DNA from: an uncultured Celeribacter sp.
Lineage (GTDB): Bacteria > Pseudomonadota > Alphaproteobacteria > Rhodobacterales > Rhodobacteraceae
DNA: 64,000 nt
Direction: 5' to 3'
NCBI RefSeq assembly: GCF_963676475.1
Contig: NZ_OY781107.1
Coordinates: forward strand, 186,001-250,000
Made by a program: the position numbers and the translations under genes. The first letter of the stretch is position 1, and each line of letters starts with the position of its first letter. Under the pieces are notes generated by a model. That model did no database searches and had not been told where the DNA came from. It worked only from the letters and a program-made list of their open reading frames with translations. This document shows, piece by piece, positions 33,073 through 40,977 of this stretch.

Positions 33073-34047
33073 ATGAGCGAACCAGTTGTCATCACCATGG
33101 GAGATCCCTCCGGCGTCGGCGCAGAAGTGACGATCAAGGCCCTCGCGGACCGTGACGCAACGATGCGCGCCCAGACCATCGTCATCGGCGACCGGGACAC
33201 GATGGAGCGCGCCGCAAAGGTGTGCGGGGTTGCCTTGCCGATCCTGTCACCTGAGGACGACGGCGACGGCATTCGCGTCGCACATGTCGAGATTGACGAA
33301 CTTCCCCGCGCCTTCGGCGTCCTGTCTCCGGCCTGTGGCGAGGCGTCGTTTCGCTACATCGCGCGCGCCGTCGAGATGACCATGGCCGGGCAAGCCGCCT
33401 GTATCGTGACTGCGCCGATCAACAAGGAAGCGCTGAACTCTGCGGGGCATCATTACGACGGTCACACCGGCATGCTCGCCCATCTCACGGGGTCGAAATC
33501 GTCTTGGATGCTGCTGTCGTCTGAGCGGCTGAATGTGGTGCATGTGTCGACCCATGTATCGCTCAAGGATGCCATCAAACGCGCCACGACGGAGCGGGTT
33601 CTGGAGACCATTCGCACCGGCCACAAGCATCTCAAGCGCATGGGTCTTGAGGCGCCGCGCATTGCCGTTGCCGGGATCAACCCGCATTGCGGCGAAAACG
33701 GGTTGTTCGGGGATGAAGACGACCTGCACGTCGCGCCCGCCGTCGAGGCGGCCCGCGCCGAAGGCATCAATGTTCAGGGGCCGATTTCGGCGGACACGGT
33801 GTATCACCGCGCCTATCAGGGGGCTTTCGATCTCGTCGTCGCGCAGTACCACGACCAGGGTCACATCCCGATCAAGCTCGTGGCCTTCGACACGGCGGTG
33901 AATGTCTCGCTCGGCCTGCCGATTGACCGCTGTTCCGTCGATCACGGAACCGCCTTTGACATCGCAGGCAAGGGCATTGCCAAGCACGATAACATGCTCT
34001 GCGCCCTCGGCTACGCGGCCCAGATGGCCGCCGCAAAAAGGACTTAA
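33073..34047 (+). CDS. pdxA2: 4-phospho-D-threonate/erythronate dehydrogenase, PdxA2 type
   Basis: A 324-residue NAD-dependent oxidative decarboxylase. PdxA landmarks are GDPSGVGAEVTIKA (start), APINKEALNSAG, HTGMLAHLTG with the metal-binding His near 136, GINPHCGENGLFG, YHDQGHIPIKL, and SVDHGTAFDIAGKG. In clusters with a DUF1537 kinase, PdxA2 converts 4-phospho-threonate or -erythronate to dihydroxyacetone phosphate and CO2, not the pyridoxal reaction. ATG 33073 has GAGGAGGAC just upstream. It is the first gene of a rightward operon with a DapA-like and a P1-peptidase gene. PdxA2 versus biosynthetic PdxA is decided by context only. Confidence 0.88.
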   Translation: MSEPVVITMGDPSGVGAEVTIKALADRDATMRAQTIVIGDRDTMERAAKVCGVALPILSPEDDGDGIRVAHVEIDELPRAFGVLSPACGEASFRYIARAVEMTMAGQAACIVTAPINKEALNSAGHHYDGHTGMLAHLTGSKSSWMLLSSERLNVVHVSTHVSLKDAIKRATTERVLETIRTGHKHLKRMGLEAPRIAVAGINPHCGENGLFGDEDDLHVAPAVEAARAEGINVQGPISADTVYHRAYQGAFDLVVAQYHDQGHIPIKLVAFDTAVNVSLGLPIDRCSVDHGTAFDIAGKGIAKHDNMLCALGYAAQMAAAKRT

Positions 34048-34050
34048 GTC

Positions 34051-34935
34051 ATGCCTGAGCAAAAAGAAGCCTTCGTCGCGCTCGTCACCTGTTTCAACGC
34101 AGACGAGACCATCAACTACGACGCCACGCGCGCGCAGGTCCGCCGCCAGATCGAGGCGGGCAACAATATCATGTGCGCAGGCACGAATGGCGATTTCTCC
34201 GCGTTGACCTTCGACGAGAAAGTCCGGCTGTGTGGCGAAGTGGTGGACGAAGTCGCGGGCAAAGCGAAAGTCATCGTCAACGCCGGGATGCCCGCCACCT
34301 ATGAGACCACGCTTCTCGCCCGGGAATTCGACCGGATCGGCGTCGACGGCATCGCGGTGATCACACCGTTTTTCATCGCCTGCACCCAAGACGGGCTGAT
34401 CCGGCATTTCACCTCGGTCGCGGATGAGGTCGAGACAGCGATCTACCTCTACGACATCCCCGCGCGGACCCAGAACCACATCGAGCCGGAGACCGCCCGC
34501 GTGCTGGCCGCGCATGGCAATATCGCCGGGATCAAGGATTCCGGCGGCGCGCAGGACACGCTTGAGGCCTATATGGCCGTCGGTCGCGACAAGGACGATT
34601 TCGACGTTTACTCCGGCCCGGACCAATTGGTGCATTGGGCGCTGACCCATGGCGCCAAGGGCTGTATTTCAGGGCTTGGCAACGTGTTGCCGGATGTGCT
34701 GGCCCAGATCGTCTCTTGTGTGAACGCAGGCGACGAGGCAGGTGCAACCGCGGCGCAAGAGACCTATACGGCCTTCCGCACTGATCTGTATAAATTGGGT
34801 TTTCCGCCCGCTCTGGTCAAACGCGCACTCTATCTGCGCGATCCCTCCGTCGGCGCGTCTCGCCAGCCCGCGCTTTTGCCCAACTCTGCACAAGACGCAG
34901 AAATCGCCGCCATTTTGAAAAAATACGGGCGCTGA
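34051..34935 (+). CDS. Dihydrodipicolinate synthase/N-acetylneuraminate lyase-family aldolase
   Basis: A 294-residue class I aldolase of the DapA/NanA family. Active-site marks are Tyr134 in YLYDIPART and the Schiff-base Lys162 in GIKDSGG, with the pyruvate-binding GTNGDFSAL near residue 44. It would cleave or form a pyruvate C-C bond. It begins 3 bases after the PdxA2-like stop, so is co-transcribed. It is probably not the housekeeping DapA; a role in sugar-acid breakdown (a 2-keto-3-deoxy acid) is more likely here. Substrate cannot be set from sequence. Confidence 0.9.
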   Translation: MPEQKEAFVALVTCFNADETINYDATRAQVRRQIEAGNNIMCAGTNGDFSALTFDEKVRLCGEVVDEVAGKAKVIVNAGMPATYETTLLAREFDRIGVDGIAVITPFFIACTQDGLIRHFTSVADEVETAIYLYDIPARTQNHIEPETARVLAAHGNIAGIKDSGGAQDTLEAYMAVGRDKDDFDVYSGPDQLVHWALTHGAKGCISGLGNVLPDVLAQIVSCVNAGDEAGATAAQETYTAFRTDLYKLGFPPALVKRALYLRDPSVGASRQPALLPNSAQDAEIAAILKKYGR

Positions 34936-35033
34936 ACTTTCGGGCGCGCAAGGCTGCGACGCGTTTGGGGCGTGACCTTGTCAAAATTCTGGCCATACTG
35001 GACCTCTGAACGATTGCGCTGTCTCGGAAGGAC

Positions 35034-36041
35034 ATGAGGATGGATGCGCCCGACCAGAATCTGATCACCGATGTGCGCGGGGTTCTCGTGGGACATGCAG
35101 CCTCCCCGACGTTGAAATCGGGGGTGACCGTTTTGACCTCTGACGCCCCTTTCACGGCCTCCGTGAGCGTAATGGGCGGTGCACCGGGGACGCGTGAGAC
35201 CGACCTTTTGGCCCCTGATAAATTGGTGGATCGGGTGGATGCTTTGGTGCTGTCGGGCGGGTCGGCATTCGGGTTGGAGGCCTGTGGCGGCGTCTCTGAA
35301 GCGCTGCACCGCGAAGGGCGCGGCTTTCAGGCGGGCACAATGTCCGTGCCGATCGTGCCCGGCGCGATCCTGTTCGATTTGATGAATGGCGGCGATAAGA
35401 ACTGGGCCCAAAACCCCTATCGGGAGTTGGGCGAGGCGGCCTTTCGCAATGCGGCGGAAATATTCGACATCGGCACCCAAGGCGCAGGCTATGGTGCCTT
35501 GACCGGCACGATGAAAGGCGGGCTTGGGTCGGCCTCGGCCCGGATTGGCGAAATCACGGTCGGCGCGCTTGTCGCCGTGAACCCGGTGGGCTCGGTGACA
35601 CCCGAAAACTCCCGCCACTTCTGGGCGGCGCCTTATGAGCAAAACGGCGAATTCGGCGGGCTCGGTGCCGATCCGAACACTGGGCACAGCGGCGCGCCCT
35701 TCGGACACAAAATCCCCCCGCTGGAACAGACGAACACGACCATCGCCATTGTCGCGACAGATGCGAAACTGACCAAGGCGGAATGTCATCGCCTGTCTGT
35801 TGCGGCCCATGATGGCATCGCCCGCGCGATTGTTCCGGCGCACACGCCCTTTGACGGAGATCTGGTCTTTGCCGCTTCCACTGGGCATTTTGATGTGCCG
35901 GAGGATCGCGCCACCGCCTTGGCGCATATCGGGGCTGTGGCCGCGACCTGTCTGGCCCGTGCCATCGCACGTGGGGTCTACTCGGCCCGGGCGGAGGCGG
36001 GTGATCTTTTACCCACCTGGTCCGAAGCCTCGATGACCTGA
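35034..36041 (+). CDS. P1-family (DmpA-like) N-terminal-nucleophile aminopeptidase
   Basis: A 335-residue member of peptidase family P1. It has the family blocks LSGGSAFGLEACGGVS, TMKGGLGSASA, and VNPVGSVTPEN. The expected self-cleavage/nucleophile site is in EQTNTTIAIVATDAK (about residue 245), where Thr would become the N-terminal nucleophile of the beta-subunit. Characterised relatives are aminopeptidases or amidases that release N-terminal residues or hydrolyse beta-peptides. It lies 98 bp after the DapA-like gene, same direction, and may be part of the operon or separate. GGAAGG lies just upstream; ATG 35034 and ATG 35040 are both possible starts. Confidence 0.85.
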   Translation: MRMDAPDQNLITDVRGVLVGHAASPTLKSGVTVLTSDAPFTASVSVMGGAPGTRETDLLAPDKLVDRVDALVLSGGSAFGLEACGGVSEALHREGRGFQAGTMSVPIVPGAILFDLMNGGDKNWAQNPYRELGEAAFRNAAEIFDIGTQGAGYGALTGTMKGGLGSASARIGEITVGALVAVNPVGSVTPENSRHFWAAPYEQNGEFGGLGADPNTGHSGAPFGHKIPPLEQTNTTIAIVATDAKLTKAECHRLSVAAHDGIARAIVPAHTPFDGDLVFAASTGHFDVPEDRATALAHIGAVAATCLARAIARGVYSARAEAGDLLPTWSEASMT

Positions 36042-36045
36042 ACGG

Positions 36046-36626
36046 TCAGCCACGCCGCCAGACGGGATCTTCCTTGGCAAAAAACGCCGCGATCCCGTCA
36101 CGGGTCTCCTCGGTCTCCCAACGATCCGCGAGTGCCGAGGCCGAAAACGCTGCCGCCTCCACAGGATCGCGCCCCGCCAGAGCACGGCACAGCGCCTTGG
36201 CCTCTGCCACCGCCCCTGGCGCACATTGCAACAGGGCTGCGATCTCTTCTTCGACAGCGCCGTCCAACGTCTCTGACGGACAGGCCCGCGCGACAACTCC
36301 GGCGCGGATCAGAAAGGCGGTATCGAGAGGTTTCGCGTTGAAAAACACCTGACGCGCGAAGGCCTCCCCCGGACGTCCGACCACGAAAGGCCCGATGGTC
36401 GCCGGGATCAGCCCCAGCCCACCGCCATAGGCCGCGCCATGCACCCGCCCGTTCACGGGTTTCGGCATGGCATTCCAAAGCCCGAGCATCCGCGCCAAGG
36501 TCATGGCCTCATCCATCTTTCCCTGTCGGTCCTTCTCGGCTTGATCGCGCACCCAGCCCAGATCGCCGCCCGCACAAAAGGTTTTGCCCTTGGCTCCCGG
36601 CGCGTAGGGGCAAGCACCAAGGTGGA
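36046..36626 (-). pseudogene. Enoyl-CoA hydratase/isomerase, 5' end lost to IS insertion
   Basis: The C-terminal two-thirds of a crotonase remains, from GKTFCAGGDLGWVRDQAEK (first oxyanion-hole segment) through VHGAAYGGGLGLIPA (second) to the family C-terminus (ETEETRDGIAAFFAKEDPVW). The N-terminal about 60 residues are missing and are replaced by IS-derived sequence upstream of about 36626. It most resembles methylglutaconyl-CoA hydratase-like members (leucine catabolism). The loss of the start and first beta-strands means it is inactive. It starts the degraded island that extends to 39474. Confidence 0.82.
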
Positions 36627-37135
36627 ATAGCCCCCTGAAAGGGGGCCGCCAACTGGCATAGATTTGTCCCGCAATTTGGAGGATCAGCGCTGGCTGGGAA
36701 ACGAGAGAAACCCGAAGAGATCGTATCGAAGCTTCGGCAGGTTGAAGTTCTGCAAGGACAAGGCGCGACGATTGCTGAGGCGGTGCGCCAGATCGGTTAT
36801 GGCCACACGCTGCGCTATTTGGGGCTGCGCGCGTGGCCATAACCTATAAACAGCGCGTCTTCCCGACATGCTATGGGCCGGAATTTATCGCTCAGAAGGT
36901 GCGGGATTGGATCTCTGGCGTCGGCGCCAAAACCGCCTATATCGAACCAGAATCACCCTGGGAGAACGGCTACTGCGAAAGCTACAATGCCCGATACCGC
37001 GACGAGCTGCTGAACGGCGAAATCTTCTATAGCTTGACGGAAGCCCAAATCCTGATCGAGCAATGGCGCATCCACGACAACACAGTCAGGCCGCACAGCA
37101 CATTGGGCTACCGCCCACCCGCACCGCCCGATGGG
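36627..37135 (+). mobile_element. IS3-family element remnant (fused orfA start / orfB end)
   Basis: A short remnant reads on the plus strand. From 36690 an OrfA-like N-terminus is seen (KREKPEEIVSKLRQVEVLQG, then AEAVRQIGYGHT). After a large internal deletion, the C-terminal DDE integrase part of OrfB appears from about 36848 (FPTCYGPEFIAQKVRDW, then ESPWENGYCESYNARYRDEL and HSTLGYRPPAP). The catalytic Glu region (ENGYCESYN) remains but the two Asp of the DDE triad are gone. The left end is CCCCCTGAAAGGGGG near 36627; the right end is less clear at about 37135. It interrupts the enoyl-CoA hydratase gene on one side and a permease fragment on the other. Confidence 0.75.
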
Positions 37136-37136
37136 G

Positions 37137-37395
37137 GCATGCCAGGCGGCAGTGTTGATGAGGATGAACATCGCATAGATCACCACCACGCTCACACGGG
37201 TCGCATCCAAAAGACCGAAGATTGCAAAGAGGATCGGCGCAAAGATCAGGCCGGGGGTGAACAGAAAGCTGTTCACATAGATGTTCAGCGCGGCATTGAC
37301 CCATGAGGACAGCCCCATCAGCGTGCCGATGATCAGCCCCAGCACCAAGGCAATCGCAAAGCACGTGACCAGGACAGTGAGGCTGGACAGGATAT
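37137..37395 (-). pseudogene. NitT/TauT-type ABC transporter permease, internal fragment
   Basis: About 86 residues of a BPD_transp_1 permease remain: SSLTVLVTCFAIALVLGLII, GTLMGLSSWVNAALNIYVNS, then FGLLDATRVSVVVIYAMFIL ending at NTA, where the IS remnant starts. Both the N-terminus (deletion junction at about 37396 with the ATPase fragment) and the C-terminal half are lost. It belongs to the same former operon as the ATPase fragment that follows. Confidence 0.7.
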
Positions 37396-37923
37396 GCGGC
37401 GCTCATCTCATGCATCTGGCGCAGACGGTTCCAGAGGTATTCTTTGAGCTCGATGAATTCCGGCATCCGCTCCACCTCTTCCGGGTTGCGCGGGCGTTCG
37501 AAATTGATGTCCAGCACCTCTTCGATGCGCCCCGGACGGTTCGACATGAGCACCACGCGGTCGGCGAACAGGATGGCCTCTTCCATGTCATGGATCACAA
37601 AGACAACGCTGTGCTGATCGTGTTGCCAGATGTGCAAGAGCTCTTCCTGCATATAGCGACGGGTTTGCTGATCCAGCGCGCCAAAGGGCTCATCCATCAA
37701 CATGATCGGCGTCGACACCACCAGAGCGCGCGCGAGGCCGACACGTTGCTGCATACCACCGGAGAGCTGTTTGGGATATTTGTCCTCGACCCCTCTCAGC
37801 CCGACGAGCGCAATCGCTTCGCGCGCCTTTTCCATACGCTCCGCCTTGCCGACGCCGCGCATCTCTAAACCGAAAGCGACGTTCTGCAACACGCTGGCCC
37901 AAGGCAACAGCGCAAATTTGAGT
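37396..37923 (-). pseudogene. NitT/TauT-type ABC transporter ATPase, 5' end lost
   Basis: The C-terminal three-quarters of a nitrate/sulfonate-type ATPase remains, starting at KFALLPWASVLQNVAFGLEM (Q-loop region) and running through LSGGMQQRVGLARAL (signature), IMLMDEPFGALDQQTR (Walker B) and FVIHDMEEAIL (H-loop). The Walker A segment is missing because the IS element begins at about 37921. At the 3' end the frame runs into out-of-frame permease DNA after LRQMHEM, marking a deletion. It cannot bind ATP and is a remnant. Confidence 0.82.
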
Positions 37924-38344
37924 TGCCCCTAGTTTTAGAGACCTGCCTTGTTCAGATTGAGCTGTCTGGCTTCGAAGTCAACGGGCGACAGCAGACCGTT
38001 GTTCGTGTGCTTCCGTTTTGGAGTGTAGAACATCTCGATGTACCCGAACACGTCGTGCCTTGCGGCTTCGCGGGTCGGGTAGGTTTTTCGCCTGATCCGT
38101 TCCCGTTTCAGCAGTTGGAAGAAGCTCTCCGCGACGGCGTTGTCATGGCAGTTTCCGCGTCGGCTCATGCTGGGTTCCAGGTTGTGCTGTGTCAGGAAAG
38201 ACAGCCATTCCCGGCTGGTGAACTGGGAGCCCTGATCGGAATGCACCGTGGCACGGCCAGCGGGCTTTCGCCGCCACACAGCCATCAGCAAGGCCTGCAG
38301 GGCGAGGTCTGTCGTCATGCGGGACTGGGCCGACCAGACAACGG

Positions 38345-38392
38345 TGAGCCATTGATGCGCCATTGGTTCAAGCGCAATGGCGAACGCGCAAC
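38345..38392. repeat. Short palindromic insertion in OrfB (copy 1)
   Basis: The extra bases in OrfB include CGCCATTG (38358-38365) and CAATGGCG (38375-38382), a perfect 8-bp stem with a 9-base loop. CATTG and CAATG starts are 14 bases apart, the same as in the copy at 38874-38914. The insertion limits are estimated by comparison with the expected OrfB reading and may be off by several bases. Confidence 0.4.
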
Positions 38393-38873
38393 AACAGGTC
38401 GGTGACGACACACAGGGACAGCCAGCCCTCGTGGGTCTTGATGTAGGTGATGTCGGTGACCCAGACCTGATCGGGGACGGATGCCTCGAACTTCTGTTCC
38501 AGCCTGTTCTCAGCCACGATGGCAGGCTTGCCACGATAGCGGCCGGGACGGCGTCTGTAGCCGATCTGTGCCGCTATCCCGGCCAGGGATGCCAGACGGG
38601 CCACCCGGTTCTCGGAAACCCGTTCGCCCTGGTCGCGCAGGTCATCGGCCAGCTTGCGATAGCCATAGACCTTGCCGCTGTCGGACCAGGCCTGCCGGAT
38701 CACCCCGGTTTGGCGCACATCTTCCAGCGCACGCCGGCTTAACGGTTCCTTAAGCCATGCGTAGAACCCGCTGAAATGGACCTCCAGCATCCGGCACATA
38801 GCCCGAACACGAAACTGATCACGATGCGCGCTGATAAACGCGTACTTCACTTTGCATTCTGCGCGAAGTACGC

Positions 38874-38914
38874 GCTCGGCATTGCCCTCGGACCAATGGC
38901 GGACAAGCCTCGCC
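38874..38914. repeat. Short palindromic insertion in OrfA/OrfB junction (copy 2)
   Basis: The extra bases at the end of OrfA contain CATTG (38880-38884) and CAATG (38894-38898), 14 bases apart as in copy 1, followed by GGCGGAC (copy 1: GGCGAAC). The stem is imperfect. Limits are estimated from the expected OrfA reading. Confidence 0.35.
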
Positions 38915-39212
38915 CTTTTTAATATATCGCGCTCCTCGGTCATCCTGGCCAACTCGCGCTTCAGCCGACGGTTCTCGGCTTCATGATCCACACCGGGCTT
39001 GGGCGCGGGGTCCCCGAACAGCTTCATACATTTGTACAGAGAATGCCTGCGCACGCCCAGTCGCCGGGAAACCTCCCGAACCGGATAGCACCGCACCGTG
39101 ATCTGATGCACCGCATCGCGCTTCAAATCGTCGCTGTAGTTGCTTCTCCCCATGTCGGCCTCATTGCCTCAAAGTTAGGGAGAAAAGCGTCTACAAATCT
39201 AGGGGAAACTCA

Positions 39213-39474
39213 CTTGAAGTGTTTGGACACGAGCACATCGCAGAAATGGCTCACGTCATTCCACATGGCGCTGCAGGGCCCCGCCATGAAGATCGACCAG
39301 TAGGCGACTTCGAGCCTGATGCGTTCGAAACCTTAATCTCGCTCTGCCGAACCTGCCAAACGATGGTCGATAAAACCCCCAAAGGTGTGTGACGTCAACG
39401 CCAATGGGCCGGTCCGGCAACTGGTTGCGAAACAGACGAAATGCGTCAGCGGCCTTACCCCCAAAGTTCTCCCA
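39213..39474. other. Gap after the IS element with a short coding remnant
   Basis: On the minus strand, about 39330-39214 reads a short protein-like fragment (RIRLEVAYWSIFMAGPCSAM, then WNDVSHFCDVLVSKHFK, stop) next to the IS end. I cannot identify it. It is probably another cut gene of the degraded island. The remainder up to the sugar ATPase gene shows nothing recognisable. Confidence 0.35.
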
Positions 39475-40977
39475 TCAGTGGACCGCCGCGTACATGATCT
39501 TTTCTTCCGTGGCGTCCGAGGGGCTGAATTCCTCGACCACGCGGCCCAGACGGCTCACGAGAATCCGGTCAGAGATCACCAGAATTTCCGGCAGATAGGA
39601 CGAGATCACCAGAACCGCGATGCCGCTGTCGGCAAGGTTCTGGATCACCTTATGGATCTCCGCAATCGCGCCCACATCCACACCCCGGGTCGGCTCGTCA
39701 AAGATCACCAGCTTGGGTTTTTGCGTCAGGGATTTCGCGATCACCACCTTTTGCTGGTTGCCACCCGACAGTTCGACGATCTTCGCATTCGGGTTGATCG
39801 CCCGGATTTGCAAAAGCTTCGACCATTCCTCCGTGATCTTCTGCTGCGCGCTCGCGGTGGTCAGGCCAGCGGGCGGCGGGTTGGTTACGATATCGCCCAT
39901 ATAGATGTTCTCGGCGATGGACATCTGGTCAAAAAAGCCTTCGGCCTTGCGGTCCTCCGTCACGTAGACGATGCCATCCATCACCGCCTTATGCGGCTGG
40001 CGATAGCGCACGGATTTGCCCAGATAGCGCAGCTCCCCACCGTGGAAGAAATTGCGTTTGAGCACGCCGGAGATGATCTTCGCCGTCTCGGTCCGCCCCG
40101 AACCGATCAGCCCGAAAAGCCCTGTCACCTGCCCTTCGTAGAGCGAAAACGAGGTGTTGCGCACCATGGACCCCATCGACAGATTCTCAACGCTCAGCAC
40201 CTTTTTGCCCGGCTGCCGCGCGCCGTCTTCGGAGTGTTTGTGGTAGAACAACTCGTCCGAGAGGCTGCGCCCGACCATATGGCCGATGATGCTGTCACGG
40301 TCGAAGGTGTCGGTGGTGTCAGAGGCCACCAATTCGCCGTCGCGCAGGATGGTGATCCGGTCCGAAATCGCCAGAGCCTCTTCCAGCGCGTGGCTGATGA
40401 AGACGATGGACACACCGCGTTTACGCAGCCGTTCGATGAGCGAGAAGAAATAGTGTTTCTCCTCCGGCGTCAGCGTCGCGGTGGGTTCGTCGAAAATGAT
40501 CACACGGGCGTTGAGGCGCACCGCACGGGCGATCTCGACCAGCTGCTTTTGCGCCGCGCCCAGCATCGAGACATTGGCCCAAGGGTCGACGTTGAAGTTC
40601 AGAGACGACAGGAATTGCTGCGCAGCAATGTAGAGCCCGCGCAGCCGGTTGAAGAGTTTCTCTTCGCCCAGATAAAGGTTCTGCGCCACGGTCATCGAAG
40701 GCACGAGGCTGGTCTCCTGAAACACCATGGCGATGCCGTTGTCCAAGGCCTCGGCGGGGGTCGCGAAGTTGATCGACTTGCCGTCCAAAAGGATCTCCCC
40801 CTCGGAGCGTTGGGTCACCCCCGCGATCATTTTGGTCAGCGTCGATTTGCCCGCGCCATTCTCGCCCAAAAGCGCGTGAATTTCACCGGCGTGCAGGTGG
40901 AAATCGACATTGCGCACGGCAAAGACGCCTCGATAATCCTTCGAGACATTCTGCATTTCAATCAAAGGGGCTCTCAT
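39475..40977 (-). CDS. Sugar-type ABC transporter ATPase (RbsA/MglA family)
   Basis: A 500-residue ATPase with two ABC domains. The first has Walker A LLGENGAGKSTLTKMI and Walker B VIIFDEPTATLTPEE; the second has the degenerate P-loop LFGLIGSGRTETAKI typical of CUT2 ATPases, then LSGGNQQKVVIAKSL and LVIFDEPTRGVDVGA. It energises the carbohydrate-type transporter of this operon (two permeases and a binding protein upstream). Its ATG overlaps the stop of the SMP-30-like gene (ATGA at 40974-40977). It is the last gene of the operon and ends about 260 bp from the degraded island. Confidence 0.92.
   Translation of the reverse strand: MRAPLIEMQNVSKDYRGVFAVRNVDFHLHAGEIHALLGENGAGKSTLTKMIAGVTQRSEGEILLDGKSINFATPAEALDNGIAMVFQETSLVPSMTVAQNLYLGEEKLFNRLRGLYIAAQQFLSSLNFNVDPWANVSMLGAAQKQLVEIARAVRLNARVIIFDEPTATLTPEEKHYFFSLIERLRKRGVSIVFISHALEEALAISDRITILRDGELVASDTTDTFDRDSIIGHMVGRSLSDELFYHKHSEDGARQPGKKVLSVENLSMGSMVRNTSFSLYEGQVTGLFGLIGSGRTETAKIISGVLKRNFFHGGELRYLGKSVRYRQPHKAVMDGIVYVTEDRKAEGFFDQMSIAENIYMGDIVTNPPPAGLTTASAQQKITEEWSKLLQIRAINPNAKIVELSGGNQQKVVIAKSLTQKPKLVIFDEPTRGVDVGAIAEIHKVIQNLADSGIAVLVISSYLPEILVISDRILVSRLGRVVEEFSPSDATEEKIMYAAVH

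Larger units (their letters stand above)
37935..39153 (-). pseudogene. IS3-family transposase (OrfA + OrfB), disrupted
   Basis: OrfA starts at 39153 (MGRSNYSDDLKRDAVHQI) and carries the helix-turn-helix and leucine-zipper region (DHEAENRRLKRELARMTEER). Normal OrfA/OrfB layout is broken in two places. Near 38874-38914 an extra stretch replaces the expected KKATAYFA, although AYFAQNAK-stop is still readable in another frame just after it. Near 38345-38392 an extra stretch breaks OrfB after CVVTDLL; the correct frame resumes at SAQSRMTTDLALQALL. The DDE residues are still readable: WVTDITYIKTH, VHSDQGSQF and NCHDNAVAESFF. Two breaks make the transposase inactive as read. Confidence 0.78.
37921..39212. 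mobile_element. IS3-family insertion sequence (about 1.29 kb), transposase broken
   Basis: Ends are imperfect inverted repeats: left GAGTTGCCCCTAGTTTTAGA at 37921, right (read inward) GAGTTTCCCCTAGATTTGTA ending at 39212. Between them lies an IS3-family transposase on the minus strand (37935-39153). The length is right for the family. It is inserted in, and has cut, the NitT/TauT-type ATPase gene. Confidence 0.8.

Noticed and set aside
33073..34047. Biosynthetic PdxA (pyridoxal phosphate pathway)
   Set aside because: The adjacent DUF1537 kinase and DapA-like gene and the dedicated regulator fit PdxA2; no other vitamin B6 gene is nearby.
28713..34935. Sialic-acid catabolism (sialidase plus N-acetylneuraminate lyase)
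   Set aside because: The propeller protein lacks a signal peptide and a clear catalytic set, no NanK/NanE/NagAB genes are present, and the kinase/PdxA2 pair points to four-carbon sugar acids instead.
36684..36869. Small coding frames inside the IS remnant
   Set aside because: They are pieces of the deleted IS3 transposase or its antisense and have no independent start signals.
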